A stretch of 64,000 bases of DNA from Lithodes maja. Its lineage: Eukaryota; Arthropoda; Malacostraca; Decapoda; Lithodidae. Of the stretch, positions 56,301 to 64,000 are shown piece after piece (position 1 is the stretch's first letter; the number at the start of each line of letters is the position of its first letter). The notes beneath the pieces are model-generated. The model saw only the letters and a program-made list of their open reading frames with translations, searched no databases and was not told the DNA's origin. Made by a program: the position numbers and the translations under genes. The stretch spans positions 186,001 through 250,000 of the forward strand of contig JBAKBP010000676.1 in assembly GCA_037953745.1 (NCBI GenBank), given 5' to 3'.

Positions 56301-57503
56301 GTAGGGGTGGGATTGTGTTGCAAGACGGGTACCATGTACCTTACGTAGAGGTGGTGGTATACACTGGGAGAGCTCTGAGGAACACTGATTATTGTAGTAG
56401 CGATAGAATAGCGAGAGAGATGCAACATTGCGGCGAAGAGAGAGATTGCAGAGAGTTGATGAGTGGACGGGAATTAATGATAAGAAAGGCCTTCGTTTCT
56501 ACTTTGTCTAGGAGTGCGGTGTGAGAGGATCCTCCCCACACATGTGAACAACTCAATACAATATAGTCTGTTTAAATTTAAGTTGGTGATAAATCGATCT
56601 GTCCCCATATTGCTTACTCAGCTATTGCAGTGTTGTATAGCAAATTACGTTGTGAATTATGAAAACATGGCCTTGATATGACACAGGGATATAGCAGTTT
56701 CATATGTTTTCCATTAAGTATAACGAAATCAAATGCAAGGGGATAAACCTTTCCACCAAGTTATGATACTAGAGTATAGTCTCTGTGCCTATTTACTGAT
56801 AAGCAGGAATGGACATTATTCAATTAAATCTCAAATATTTCTGACTAACCTCTCTCTGCACCATGCCCAAAATGCCCGTCCAAGAACCATTGTCTTGTCT
56901 TCTACCAATAAACTCTCCATCAGAAGGCTGGACGTATTTAATTCTGTTGAAAGGTAATTGTTTGTTACTTAATGCTAAGGATATTAAAGTCACTCCCTAC
57001 AAATATAAGTGTTGGATTACTTTAAAGGCCAAAATCAAGCAGTACATGTCTACGGTTATTAATTAACCCGTTGAGGTTAATGACGCGTTTTAGTGGTTTA
57101 TTCTGGTTATCATTAGACAACTTTATACAGCTTAAGAAGATATGTGGCAGTCTGAAGGGTAGCAAACTGGCTCAATCAATCATCTGACTTCCATTTACCT
57201 TTCCTAATCTGCATAAATCGCTTAATGATAACCAGAATAAACTGACAAAACGTGTCATGATCCTCAAGGGGTTATGATACAAAAAGAACACTAAGCACAT
57301 ATTGATCAGTGTGTCTATATATTGTCGATAACACCAATACTCACGAGAAATTAATCTTGCTTGCCAGAATGTCTAAGAGCATGGTATTTCCGCCCTGATA
57401 ATACACCTGCTTGCCCCCTGGTTCATATGGGTCCTTCACCACCACCTTCCGAGCACTTGAGACAGGCCGATAGGAAACCTGCAGCCGTGGACCTCGCGAT
57501 AGT
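24614..57503 (-). CDS. Ionotropic receptor gene (partial, 7 exons)
   Basis: Joining the seven exons listed below gives 1,204 coding bases (about 400 codons) of a divergent ionotropic glutamate-receptor-like chemoreceptor. Order: S1 lobe (exons 1-3), M1 helix, short pore region and the SYAGNLMSLLAV channel helix (exons 3-4), then the S2 lobe (exons 4-7) ending before the last membrane helix. Intron phases are compatible at every junction (2, 0, 1, 0, 1, 2). Such receptors sit in sensory-dendrite membranes as cation channels, usually with a co-receptor such as IR25a. Ligand unknown. Neither the first exon(s) nor the TM4 exon was found; they may be outside the window, in the N gap, or unrecognised. 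Introns measure 0.4, 11.4, 0.9, 1.2, 10.1 and 7.7 kb. Whether it is a full gene or a pseudogene cannot be decided, but no stop or frameshift is seen in the seven exons. Confidence 0.88.
24744..24994. other. Intron sequence, no feature
   Basis: AT-rich sequence with a TA tract. No coding frame or repeat recognised. Confidence 0.5.
24995..25020 (+). repeat. Perfect hairpin at 5' end of family B
   Basis: Arms cagcccaccac and gtggtgggctg with a 4-base loop. Possible RNA structure in the element's leader. Confidence 0.75.
25348..26092 (+). pseudogene. Family B AP endonuclease, copy 2
   Basis: LNVRGCSTNEKREDIGRLFE begins the domain at 25350; LNETKMKGEGEVDF, SAYGPGSERELDEVE, GHLNARVGNEP and SDHYLVEGKLRVKS follow. 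It is interrupted by TGA at 25609-25611 (where copy 1 reads through as VRMWFKG) and by a frameshift near 25900-25940. The GDLN motif is GHLN here, losing the aspartate, a second inactivating change. Confidence 0.85.
26093..28288 (+). pseudogene. Family B linker and reverse transcriptase, copy 2
   Basis: The KE-rich linker (26100-26620) has frame breaks near 26345-26385 and 26600. RT is open from 26753, but TGA at 27380-27382 replaces the glutamine of GLRQGCVMSPWL, inside the RT palm. A second open block (27395-28288) holds LLFADDTALM through the C-terminus. FMDLEKAYDRVDH and EQCGFRRGRGCVDQM are present. The lesions differ from those of copy 1, so the two copies decayed independently. Confidence 0.85.
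28681..29716. other. No gene; microsatellite and SINE scraps
   Basis: Contains (AAT)n at about 28897-28927 and a degraded third-family SINE at 29438-29535 (aacccaggtttgaatcccgg, tgaaattaataaaaataaag). Otherwise AT-rich with nothing I recognise. Confidence 0.55.
29438..29535 (+). mobile_element. Third-family SINE fragment
   Basis: Degraded B box (ggtttgaatccc), gatcacat, the tttcatttaatttcaatgg body and a tgaaattaataaaaataaa tail, as at 22228 and 22552. Confidence 0.6.
29717..30048 (-). mobile_element. Non-autonomous deletion derivative of family C
   Basis: On the minus strand the first ~190 bases resemble the 5' end of the full family C element (ccgtgg, gagccaaa.cgtcac and gagtggcttcggtc blocks). 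The last part matches its 3' end (gctcggccagacagcctgag and the (AAC)n tail). Nearly all the coding region is missing. AAAATAT flanks both ends (29710-29716 and 30049-30055). It is a short parasite likely mobilised by family C proteins. Whether it arose by internal deletion or template switching is not clear. Confidence 0.75.
30139..31197 (+). pseudogene. RT C-terminal relic, split by a TTAA element
   Basis: Two coding pieces of a non-LTR RT: an upstream block with LECVNKFCYLGDTLSTEGGA, and a downstream block with MVRWICGVNLRDRVLSEELR and SRLSWFGHVERMDDNW, as in the C-terminal part of RTE-like RTs. Removing the 422 bp element at 30371-30792 plus one TTAA rejoins the two in one frame (GLPLHL then KGKVFASCARR). 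A further frame change lies near 30880. No catalytic core remains. Confidence 0.8.
30367..30796. mobile_element. TTAA-flanked non-coding element, 422 bp
   Basis: Bounded by TTAA at 30367-30370 and 30793-30796, and inserted in an RT relic whose frame it interrupts exactly. Its right end (inverted: gagcggggcccgacttaagt) matches the left end of the element at 31495, so the two are the same family in opposite orientation. Terminal inverted repeats are weak. A piggyBac-type origin is inferred from TTAA only. Confidence 0.75.
31491..31976. mobile_element. TTAA-flanked non-coding element, 478 bp
   Basis: TTAA at 31491-31494 and 31973-31976. The interior is non-coding and shares ggggcccgacttaagtc with the previous element. 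No transposase frame. Confidence 0.65.
31977..32407. other. AT-rich intron sequence
   Basis: Includes a palindromic attatacacagtataattatactgtgta block around 31981-32012. No coding feature. Confidence 0.5.
32408..32507 (-). CDS. IR exon 6 (S2 lobe)
   Basis: 100 bp, 3' splice site gtgttccag, 5' splice site AAAG|gtatgt. With the G from exon 5 it reads GRCEHYMGREEFLPLMFG then LVGPKGSPLVRSFSQ, the conserved end of S2 where the receptor returns toward the membrane. Entry phase 1 and exit phase 2 fit exons 5 and 7. Confidence 0.88.
32541..34530 (+). repeat. 24 bp purine-rich minisatellite, ~2 kb
   Basis: Variants of gacattaaggaggtattaag with ggggag spacers, period 24 bp in the regular parts, more degenerate at the left end. 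The plus strand is almost entirely purine plus T, with very few C. It is interrupted by a TTAA-bounded element at 33765-34061. Repeated TTAA within each unit makes it a dense target for TTAA-specific transposons. Confidence 0.9.
33765..34061. mobile_element. TTAA-flanked insert in the minisatellite
   Basis: TTAA at 33765-33768 and 34058-34061. The ends cccgttgagtaccg and (inverted) cccttacagtcccagg are short imperfect inverted repeats. Internally actgacgaatatactcgggc is duplicated (about 33980 and 34024). Non-coding. Confidence 0.6.
34531..34745. mobile_element. TTAA-type foldback MITE with strong TIR
   Basis: The left arm ccctactgtaccggcgacgt is matched by the inverted right arm ccctttctgtaccggcgacg. 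Deeper arms share attagacgatt. The left flank is TTAA (34531-34534); the right flank has changed to GTAA. It is inserted at the right edge of the minisatellite. Confidence 0.75.
34746..35274. repeat. CA/TC low-complexity and (AT)n tract
   Basis: Tctctctc and cacacactca blocks at 34845-35010, and a pure (AT)n at about 35190-35265. The AT tract is the 3' tail or target of the jockey-like element that follows on minus. No gene. Confidence 0.8.
36070..36905 (-). pseudogene. Jockey-like RT relic
   Basis: IKKAYGPDGVPPVELKNCAS, RPIALISCISKVFKTIL, QYGFLNGCSTGDLLS, IALDISKAFNRVWH, GVPQGSVLSPILFLIFIND and a Y-A-E-R replacing the usual YADD are spread over two frames with stops. The changed catalytic block alone would inactivate it. 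The 5' edge at 36905 lies beside the family C insertion. Confidence 0.8.
36940..40848 (-). pseudogene. Family C polyprotein: 2A-like motif, zinc finger, endonuclease, RT
   Basis: Single frame of 1,302 codons with one in-frame TAA at 39679-39681. The best ATG is at 40740; the frame remains open to the element's 5' end. In order (counting from 40848): a leader, a 2A-like LLLAGDIESNPGP at 99-111, a CX2C...CX2C zinc-finger-like region (about 117-170), a long Pro-rich linker (170-265), an APE endonuclease (ILQLNIDGINTKKHE, LQETKL, GGDFNAKTSAW, SDHLTKTRL), RT (TLDISKAFDAIPRH, GVPQGSVLSPALFNLYMHD, YADDITLT), and a C-terminal cysteine/histidine motif (CPGC...H...C). The stop lies between two endonuclease blocks with the same frame on both sides. 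A single substitution, a translational readthrough or a sequencing error would all explain it. Clade: jockey superfamily, otherwise unresolved. Confidence 0.85.
40516..40539 (-). other. 2A-like (StopGo) peptide motif
   Basis: The codons read D-I-E-S-N-P-G-P, an exact match to the D(V/I)ExNPGP consensus, preceded by LLLAG, a typical upstream context. 2A motifs make ribosomes skip a peptide bond between G and P. They are known from some non-LTR retrotransposons. Here skipping would release a leader of about 75-110 residues from the enzyme part. Confidence 0.85.
40861..42235 (-). pseudogene. Jockey-like endonuclease relic
   Basis: Fragments in several frames: endonuclease start near 42170 (CNIRGISSNFHSVEHHISSY, then PDLLFFTETQLS in a shifted frame), VDNKPTC and LWLKLSCHSHTK-like blocks around 41880-41960, ISILGEFNVLHHQRL at 41730, and a linker HFGAADWEALQQYFLDFPW at 41430. 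The GDFN motif reads GEFN. No intact domain remains. Confidence 0.7.
42236..42574. other. Intron sequence; poly-C tract at its left edge
   Basis: A near-pure C run at about 42222-42246 (potential quadruplex on minus) borders the jockey-like 5' end. The rest shows no coding feature before the IR exon. Confidence 0.6.
42575..42776 (-). CDS. IR exon 5 (S2 lobe)
   Basis: 202 bp with 5' splice site CACTG|gtactg and a rather weak 3' splice site (gtgttgaag with little polypyrimidine). It reads FLLSSQQTADSGILQAVGG, then LQTYQPKDLGSIFGSLSKQ and QHVMMVNDDLARNVIAQQV. Entry phase 0 and exit phase 1 match exons 4 and 6 exactly (G|GT gives Gly), which is the main reason to trust the weak acceptor. Confidence 0.82.
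42868..43100. mobile_element. Two adjoining MITE halves
   Basis: ataaaatcgtctaatgttag and gagtcatagtattgaaaagg (42915-42980), then taaccctctgaagattatg and ttattctggcaatcat (42992-43045), belong to the TTAA foldback family. The arrangement suggests two incomplete copies end to end. Confidence 0.5.
43101..43800. other. AT-rich intron, no feature
   Basis: I see no coding frame with protein-like content and no clear repeat. A weak cgtctaatg-type MITE trace lies near 43530. Confidence 0.5.
43801..43957. mobile_element. TTAA-family MITE remnant
   Basis: The right arm gtcaaaatgcgtcataatcc and cgaggggttat matches family ends at 880 and 57260. The left arm attatgacgcttctaaggg is eroded. Confidence 0.5.
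43993..44210 (-). CDS. IR exon 4 (channel helix and start of S2)
   Basis: 218 bp, 3' splice site gactgtatag, 5' splice site CTTG|gtatgg. It reads VGGVSKWWWWERVLLGSWML then SLSYAGNLMSLLAVRYIPQP. SYAGNL is the IR version of the iGluR SYTANL motif in the gating helix. The following QSLQDLVDNP and MIKGTAKTN begin S2. The first two bases complete a codon from exon 3 (G|AT, Asp). Confidence 0.93.
44285..44790 (-). mobile_element. tRNA-derived SINE, fourth family, copy 1
   Basis: On minus it begins with a tRNA-like head near 44775 (gcagagtggtcttgccactg, ctggtaatcc, B box GGTTCGAATCC). It continues through a ~350 bp body and ends gttggaatatag plus poly(A) at about 44290-44312. A second copy in the same orientation lies at 58008-58500. 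Confidence 0.8.
44860..44940 (-). mobile_element. Short jockey-like 3' end fragment
   Basis: ggagacctaaggcaaagctgc, gtgtccccctcaagattta and aggagtgatagagg resemble the 3' UTR ends at 35290-35360 and 56070-56140 (gggagacaaa, gtgcc.cccccagagtt, gagtga.aggg). Diverged. Confidence 0.45.
45147..45447 (-). CDS. IR exon 3 (end of S1, M1 helix)
   Basis: 301 bp, 3' splice site tgtaatttcag, 5' splice site GAAG|gttagg. It starts EADIGLGFIALTYERAQPVD then FTIPVTTVYGRLL. This is the conserved end of S1, with the arginine of the TYER block at the position of the iGluR ligand-binding arginine. M1 follows (FLLSFSAYVWVGILIALIGM) and then a basic stretch (RRRARSLKRYY) before the pore. Phase 0 in, phase 1 out. 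Confidence 0.93.
45448..46512. other. Intron sequence, no feature recognised
   Basis: AT-rich, with no convincing coding frame. It ends at the ATAT target site of the LTR element. Confidence 0.5.
46517..55825 (-). mobile_element. Young Ty3/gypsy-type LTR element, Gmr1-like domain order
   Basis: 9.3 kb on minus, flanked by ATAT (46513-46516 and 55826-55829). The 3' LTR is 46517-48335 (1,819 bp) and the 5' LTR is 54006-55825 (1,820 bp), both TG...CA. I noticed only about five differences between the LTRs (for example gatcgg/gattgg, agcgcg/agtgcg, ctacta/cttcta, gccgg/gcccgg, actcag/acccag), so the insertion is recent. PBS and PPT lie at the expected places. The element sits in the intron between IR exons 2 and 3. 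Confidence 0.95.
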
Positions 57504-60500
57504 CTGGAATCGATATGTATATATATAGAGAGATATAATACAACTTCGAAATTGTGTCTAATTTATACTGTATATATATATATATTGTTACGAATCTGGA
57601 CCTCAGTTGTTTAGAGACGGTATACGAAAATAATTACTAATGGAAATGCACCTTGTCTCTCTACCAAACAACACCACGACGCAACAGGTAAGAGCACTTT
57701 GAACGCTTCCAGGCTCTTCTCAGGGCTTAAGGTGCACACTGCCTGCTCCAATTCTGAATAATAAGTAGAACAGAAATAATCATGTAACTTACTAGCTACG
57801 AGAACTCGAAACCAACACCGGGATTAGCAATGCTGGGTTGGATAATCAAAACAGTTAAATACATATAGGCTACCAGCAGACATCAACGAAAAAAAAAGAG
57901 TGCAGGTGTACTTCGAGCATAACAGGCTATGCACGCCCTCGACAATACTAAACCGTGCGCAAACCAGCCAACGGTAATCCACTCTCAACCCAAGAGAGTT
58001 TGCACATTTTTTTTTTTTTTTTTTTTTCTATATTCCAACTACTCCCTCTCGGGCATAGGCTGAGAGCCTGTACATTCCACCGCTCAACACGGTGAAGCCC
58101 GTGAGGTCTTGTTCCAGTCTGGGGAGTGAGACATGCGAAGCATCCATCATGGCTCGAAGCAGCTCCATCTCTGAAGCGGCTGGTTGCTTCGCTCAAGCGC
58201 TTCACCGTCTCATCCTCCTGACTCAGACCCTCACTCTCAGAACGCCACCTATTGAGCAGTGAACTCACTAGGCATTGTCCCCCTGTAACATATTTTGAAT
58301 ATGGGAATATTCATACAGTGTTATTTTAATCAGGGAACAATGAGGGTATTTTTTTGGCATTTCGGTGGGTTTTGTGGTAATGCACTGATACTAGGTACAG
58401 CACAAATTCAATCCCAATAATATCTTCCCAATGACATATCGGGATTTGAACCCGGGTCCATTGGATTACTAATCCAGTGGCATGACCACTCCACCACACC
58501 TCCCCTAATATAATAATATTGCATGCATATAATGAACTAACAATACAACGCAGTGTCCTAACATGACTACTAACCTCGGGGTGATATTAGTAGAAGCAGG
58601 TTGCCCTGACCACCTCTAATATCACACCAATATATCCTGCTTCAACCTCAACTTCAACTCCCAGTGAGTTACCGCCCAAACAATGAACTCTTAGAGTCCA
58701 CCTCCCAAACTCACTTAACTATGGGGGGGGGTCCAGACTGAAGCTGGATTCCTAATTAATATTAAACACTCCGTTGCCTCAGTTCGAAACCCGAGAGAGG
58801 GAACAAACAATGGCTGGGGCAGAATCGTCAAGGCTGCTGCCGGGTCATAAGCACAAACACTGTGAAAAATATGTAGGGGTTATGGATGTGTGTGTGTGTG
58901 GACTGTCTAAGGGATTAACAGTGCTTATTAGTAAGGACCCCGGCAAACCTCCCAGCTCTTCCCTATCACGTAGCCACCGGAGGTGCAGAGTGTATAAAAC
59001 AAAGGGAATTTTAATAAAATGCTGATCAGAGAAAAAGAATTAATTAAAATAAATTATGGATGTCTAGGATTCTCTGTTAATTACGTTACGTTACTATTAT
59101 ATTATGCAAACAAGGACAAATAAACAGGCCGACTGGGGTGCCACAAGAGAGAGCTACCACCACCTATACTGTCTGGCCGCCCACGAGAGAATGGCGAGGC
59201 CTGGCCTGGCCCTGGCGTAGCTAGCGGGACCCAAGCTCAAACTAAGGGGGTTGCAATATCTCGCCACACGATATGATAAGACTTAAGGGTACATCACACA
59301 GTCAGGAGTGCAAGCTAGAGTCACTAGGAGTAGGGGACAATTCGGACTCGCGGGCCTATTCGCGGTGAAAATCGATGACTCCTAGTGACTCTAGCGACTC
59401 CTAGCGACTTCTGTTAGACTCCCACTCGCTCGCGGTGAAAATTGATGACTCCTAGTGATTTCTAGCGACTCCTAGTGACTCCTGTTAGACTCCCACTAGC
59501 TCGCACTCCTGACTGTGTGATGTACCCTTAATTAAGACACTTCACAAGAATAATTTGCACTAAAGTATTCCTATGTTAACAAAATAACTAAAACAGTGTG
59601 GCAGATAAAATAAAGTACATCTTTATATTGTAACACAACTGAACTTGCAATGGTCACAAAATACAGTGCTGCCCCTAACTAACAACTGGTTAGACGAAAC
59701 TAGTAACACTCTATTGGCTCATTCTACACAAATGTTTATTGAGACAAAAATGCTTAGGGGCACGGCAAAACTAGTCATGCCCAATTGGAAGGGTATCGGA
59801 GAGAAACTCACAATGCCAGTTCTTTCTAATAGACTTGGCACAACTGCTCTCAAAAAGTCTGGCGCCACTAAAGTCTATCTACTCCTAAAAGACCCTAAAA
59901 GACCCTGGTCATTGACACCCTCACACGGGGGGGGGGTTGGGTGGGGGGGGGGGGTTGGAGCTTTGAAACAAAAGTTTCATCATTAATTTACAACTGCAAA
60001 ATATGTACATCGACAGTCTTTTGTATTTTTACATTTTATAGATTTTTTGAACATGAGTAAATAATTTAACTTACTAACTAAATAGCCTCGTGCTCTCCTA
60101 TCATTCCTCAGAGGACTCACGGGACAAACAGTCTGCCAGGACATTATCAACACCACGGATGTGCCTAACATCGAGATGATATTCTTGCAACATCAAACTC
60201 CAGCGAGTAAGTCTCTGGTTTTTTGTCCCCGAGCCTATTAAGAAACTGCAGAGGATGATGGTCAGAGTAGCTTCTGAGCACGGGCCCATATGGTGGCAAA
60301 TAAACAGCGAAATGGTATAAACTCAAAATAATAGCTAGCAACTCCCTCTCGATCACAGAATAATTCTTGTGTGCTCGGTTAAACTTTTTCGATAAGTAGA
60401 AAATGGGGTGCTCAAAATCATCCATGTAGACTAAACAATTGGGGACATCATGCACAACCCTGTCCATTAACCGCTGAAAGGTGGCAGGAGCATACTTCAA

Positions 60501-63500
60501 GCCGTAAGGCATTACCTGGCACTGATACACTCCTCCCCCCACCACAAAACTAGCGATTTTCTTGGCACATTCTGGTAGTGGAACTTGCAAATATCCTTTA
60601 ACTAAGTCCACTTTTATGATGCACGTGACTGCCCCAATCTTGTCTACCGAGTCATCAACTCTCGGTAAAGGGTAGGTATCTGTCTTGGAGAGTAAATTTA
60701 CTTTGCAAGGTGGTAATTTTATAGGCTTGTTCTCTCCCACATCGATGTTATGCACCGCCCAAGATGTCAAACCTGGTGCATCCCCGAACACGTGTGGATA
60801 AGCCCACAAGGTAGTAAACATCTCCTCAACCCTTTCCGGAGGTAAATAAGTCAATTTCTCCCGCAGGGCCAGGTACCTGTTCTCGGCTCATGTCCCAGCC
60901 GGCACAGCCTCACCTGGGAAAAGCTCCCTCTCTTCCTCCTGCTCCTCCTTCATGCCTTCTACAACCAGGACAGGGCAACGAGACACGGCATCCTGGTCCC
61001 TGGGACCGGATAATTGGGGAGAGTGCAGAGGGGGGTTGAGAGGCACTGCAGGAGCCTTGCCTGGCGTTCCCACAGTGCATGAACCGCAAGCCCCGGGGCC
61101 CGGGTTATACAACCACCATCCACCAGGCCCGGGCTCACCCTGCAGCTCCGACTCCAAGTCTCCAGTCAATAACATAGGCAAGAAATTGACTGTATCTGAC
61201 TCAACTTTCTCTACTGACCCGTTCTGAGCAGATACAGTAGCACAAACTATCCTCAGACAACTCCTCGTTAACACCAGCAGGTGACTGATCGGCGCCCAGG
61301 CAACTCTCTCGGCCAGCCCCTTTAGGTGACATCGCCGGTGTGCCCGCCACACGACAGTACCTCTTCAACATGTTAATATGGCAGAGCTGATGGGTCTTAT
61401 GTCTGTCTGGGTGACTCTCCCCGACCTTAGAAAACAAGTGTGTTAATAAAGCATCACTCTGCGGCGCCTCACCAATCTCCCCCGGTGCCACGGTGGTAAG
61501 ATTAGGCATAGCCTCCAAGTCGGTGTGATTCGATGATACAGGATCAACCGGTCCTCCCGTAGGGACCCGATCGCTCCTTTCAGTATCACCTCTGGCACCG
61601 GGTGAAACGAGTGAGGAGCTTTCCGCTGAGCCTTCCTCCTCGTCCTGCACACCCTCGGCACCCTGCAGATCAGTCGAATCTATGGGTGATGCAGATTCAG
61701 TACTGTACATCCCCTCGATCAGATCTATCTCCTCCCCTAACAATTCCTCCGGCTGTGCAACCTGGGCCATAGATCTCTTGACCTCTGTGACGTTAACCAC
61801 TCCGTTAGAACCATATGGCTTGTCCTACAGTGACTCACTAGGATCGCCAGGGCAGTGGATGGGGCTACAGTTTATGTATTAGAGTGTGCTTTATTTCATA
61901 TGAAAGCTCGTATCATAGGCAGTCCAGAAACGCTCTTTGTTTTCACCCATGTCAAGGCTTTATATATTTAATTGTAAAGTATATGTTTTATCATTAACTA
62001 GTAATGATGGGATCTGGGAGAGAGAGAGAGAGTAGAACAGAGTGAGAGGGAGCGCGCAGTGTTTTTGTCCCGCTCGATGACGTCACGGCTGGCTGCCTCG
62101 TGGGGGTTGGTTGAGAGAGGTTCTTCCCATGCTGTTAGCTCTTGTTAGTGGCTAGATGATTTGTAACCGTTTTTTCCCCACGCACCTCGAGCTAGTGCGA
62201 GTATATATACAGTTCCTCGCCACTCTCTCCCTCAGATCTGGTTTCTAGAACGCACCCATCTTTTTTCCCTTGCTATCTGTCCCCGCTTCGCACCTGAGAA
62301 TCTTTTCCTCTGCCTATCTCTCTCATTTTCCATATCTTTCACCACCTTTTTATTAACATTATATCCCCTCTGGTTAACTCTGCAAAATCAGCTTCAAGCT
62401 GGCCAGTTGTATTGTGCGTTAAGGTCTGATATAACCCATGTATGTTAGTGTTAAGATAAGTGGATCACGAAGCATTGGTTGGCAGTCATATTGTTTAGTA
62501 CCGCTTCCTAGAATTATTAGTGTTCTGCTAGATTAGATAATGCTAGACTAGGAGTCTGATATTATAAGGTATTGTTTCCTATGAGTGCTGGCTTTAGTTA
62601 AAAGCTGCACGACATACCTGAGAACTGGAGTTGATTGAGTAAATTCTAGTCTGTGTGCCATTGAGAGTAGAGCATGCACGAATGAGGGCTTTTTGCCTAT
62701 ACCATTCTGCACTGTTCTAAGCTCGTTGTTTGTCTTTGAGGTACGCCAGGAGAATGCTTAATACTTCGGTATTAAGGTTTCTCAAGAGAGCTACCCTTCC
62801 CTATAACGTAATATTTGACGCACAGACTTGAGATTTGCACTAGGCTATGCGGCATGCCATGCGCACCAGTATCTCATATCATTGACTCTAGCTAGACTTT
62901 ATCAATCATAGTAGACATTAAGTATATTAAACCAAGTACTCTTTTTATGCATACCCATTTATCATTACACAAGCATTTCGCAGCCTAGTTTGATGTATTG
63001 AGACACAAACGACTTAGACTCTTTTTGTTGATAGGAATACTGCATTGTCGGGGCGATTATTATTATTGTTGTAGTGTTTAGGATATTCTTGGCTCCGACG
63101 GCATTATATATTCTGCCGTTTTGTGTGCATAGCCTGCACGAGCATTGTTCCGCTGCCTGCCTTTTTGGGTTCCATTTCCGATACGAGCATCTTTATAGCA
63201 TCTAACATTTAAAGAAGATTCCTTATTAGTGTTGAAGGACTTTAGTGCACTTTCTTTCATGCAGGAGTGCCTGACATTTATTGATTAAAGTAACGTAAGC
63301 TGTAACTTCTCTTACCACCTTACTTTGCATACCATAACCAAGCACCTTCGGTTATAGGTAGTAATAGGCTGTTTTCACCTAACATTAAGCCTAGAGTAGA
63401 CGCACATTTATTGAGAGTTTGATAGCCTATTATTGCATATAGAACTCTGAGGAGTATTTGTGTTCTTTGTTCACTGGGGATATACATCAGAGGTTGGAGC

Positions 63501-64000
63501 TAGCGCTTTCCGTTGTAGCATTTATGCCATTACTAGTCCAATGAATAAGAGCCCTGATATATTTGAACCCCAGTCGTAACAAATGGCGACCTTGCCAGGA
63601 TTTGGTGAACCTACATTTATTAGCAGGGAACATTTGTTGTTTTGGAGAATATTTTGCGGGGATCAGCAAGAATATATTTTTTTTCGCAACATAGTATAGC
63701 CCTTGAGTATTTCCGAGAATTTTTGTGTGTATATTGAGGTATAAGAGTTTGGGGTGCTTCTTTTCTGAATATTGTGATGAGAAATTTTTGTGAGCATCAT
63801 GTCTTATACCGGATCAGAGGAGAATGAAGACACAGTACGTCATGTCGAAACTGAGGAACAGCAGTATGGTGAAATGGTTAATCGGGGTGGGTTGCCCCTG
63901 GGGGGACCACCGGTAATTTTAAACCGTAACCGTGTTCCTGATCAGTCTGTCTCGCACTTATGGAAACTGGTTCCGGTGTTTGATGAGAGTGGGGTAACAG

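Overview
This 64 kb window reads as intergenic and intronic DNA from a large, repeat-swamped arthropod genome, most probably a decapod crustacean. The evidence is an ionotropic receptor (IR) gene with spliced exons on the minus strand, several families of non-LTR retrotransposon, LTR retroelements, tRNA-derived SINEs (one with a core segment I associate with decapod SINEs, from memory and not checked), many TTAA-flanked foldback MITEs, and long TG/CA microsatellites. There is no sign of bacterial gene organisation, no rRNA and no convincing functional tRNA.

Host gene. Seven exons of one divergent IR can be threaded along the minus strand: 57503-57345, 56943-56850, 45447-45147, 44210-43993, 42776-42575, 32507-32408 and 24743-24614. 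Intron phases agree at every junction. They give about 400 residues running from ligand-binding lobe S1 through the channel to most of lobe S2. The amino-terminal exon(s) and the last exon (TM4 and tail) were not found. The introns are bloated by retroelements: a 9.3 kb LTR element between exons 2 and 3, and a nested pair of non-LTR elements plus a 2 kb minisatellite between exons 5 and 6.

Layout. 1-650: end of an LTR and a 4 x 50 bp leader repeat. 700-5860: a TGTGTC microsatellite invaded by tRNA-Val-like SINEs, a 5'-truncated CR1 and a 952 bp TRIM whose LTRs carry a tRNA-like Pol III promoter. 5.9-11.4 kb: an apparently intact CR1 element (esterase ORF1, endonuclease-RT ORF2). 11.4-14.6 kb: SINE debris, microsatellites and foldbacks. 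14.65-20.26 kb: GATA-tailed non-LTR family B on minus, split by GATA-tailed family A on plus. 20.36-22.13 kb: truncated copy of family C. 22.1-24.6 kb: SINEs, a foldback, a 200 bp assembly gap and a family A fragment. 25.0-28.7 kb: a second family B copy on plus. 29.7-32 kb: a deletion derivative of family C, an RT relic split by a TTAA element, and a second TTAA element. 32.5-34.5 kb: 24 bp minisatellite. 35.3-42.2 kb: a jockey-like element split by a nearly intact family C element that carries a 2A-like motif. 46.5-55.8 kb: a young Ty3/gypsy-type element whose integrase precedes reverse transcriptase (Gmr1-like order). 57.6-61.8 kb: SINE, MITE and a decayed relative of the same lineage. 62.0-64.0 kb: LTR, primer-binding site and gag start of another related element running off the window.

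How it fits together. The autonomous elements (CR1, family C, Gmr1-like) coexist with parasites that appear to use their machinery: a family C deletion derivative with the same (AAC)n tail, the SINEs, and a TRIM that must borrow enzymes from a coding LTR element. Target-site duplications at several nests fix the order of insertion.
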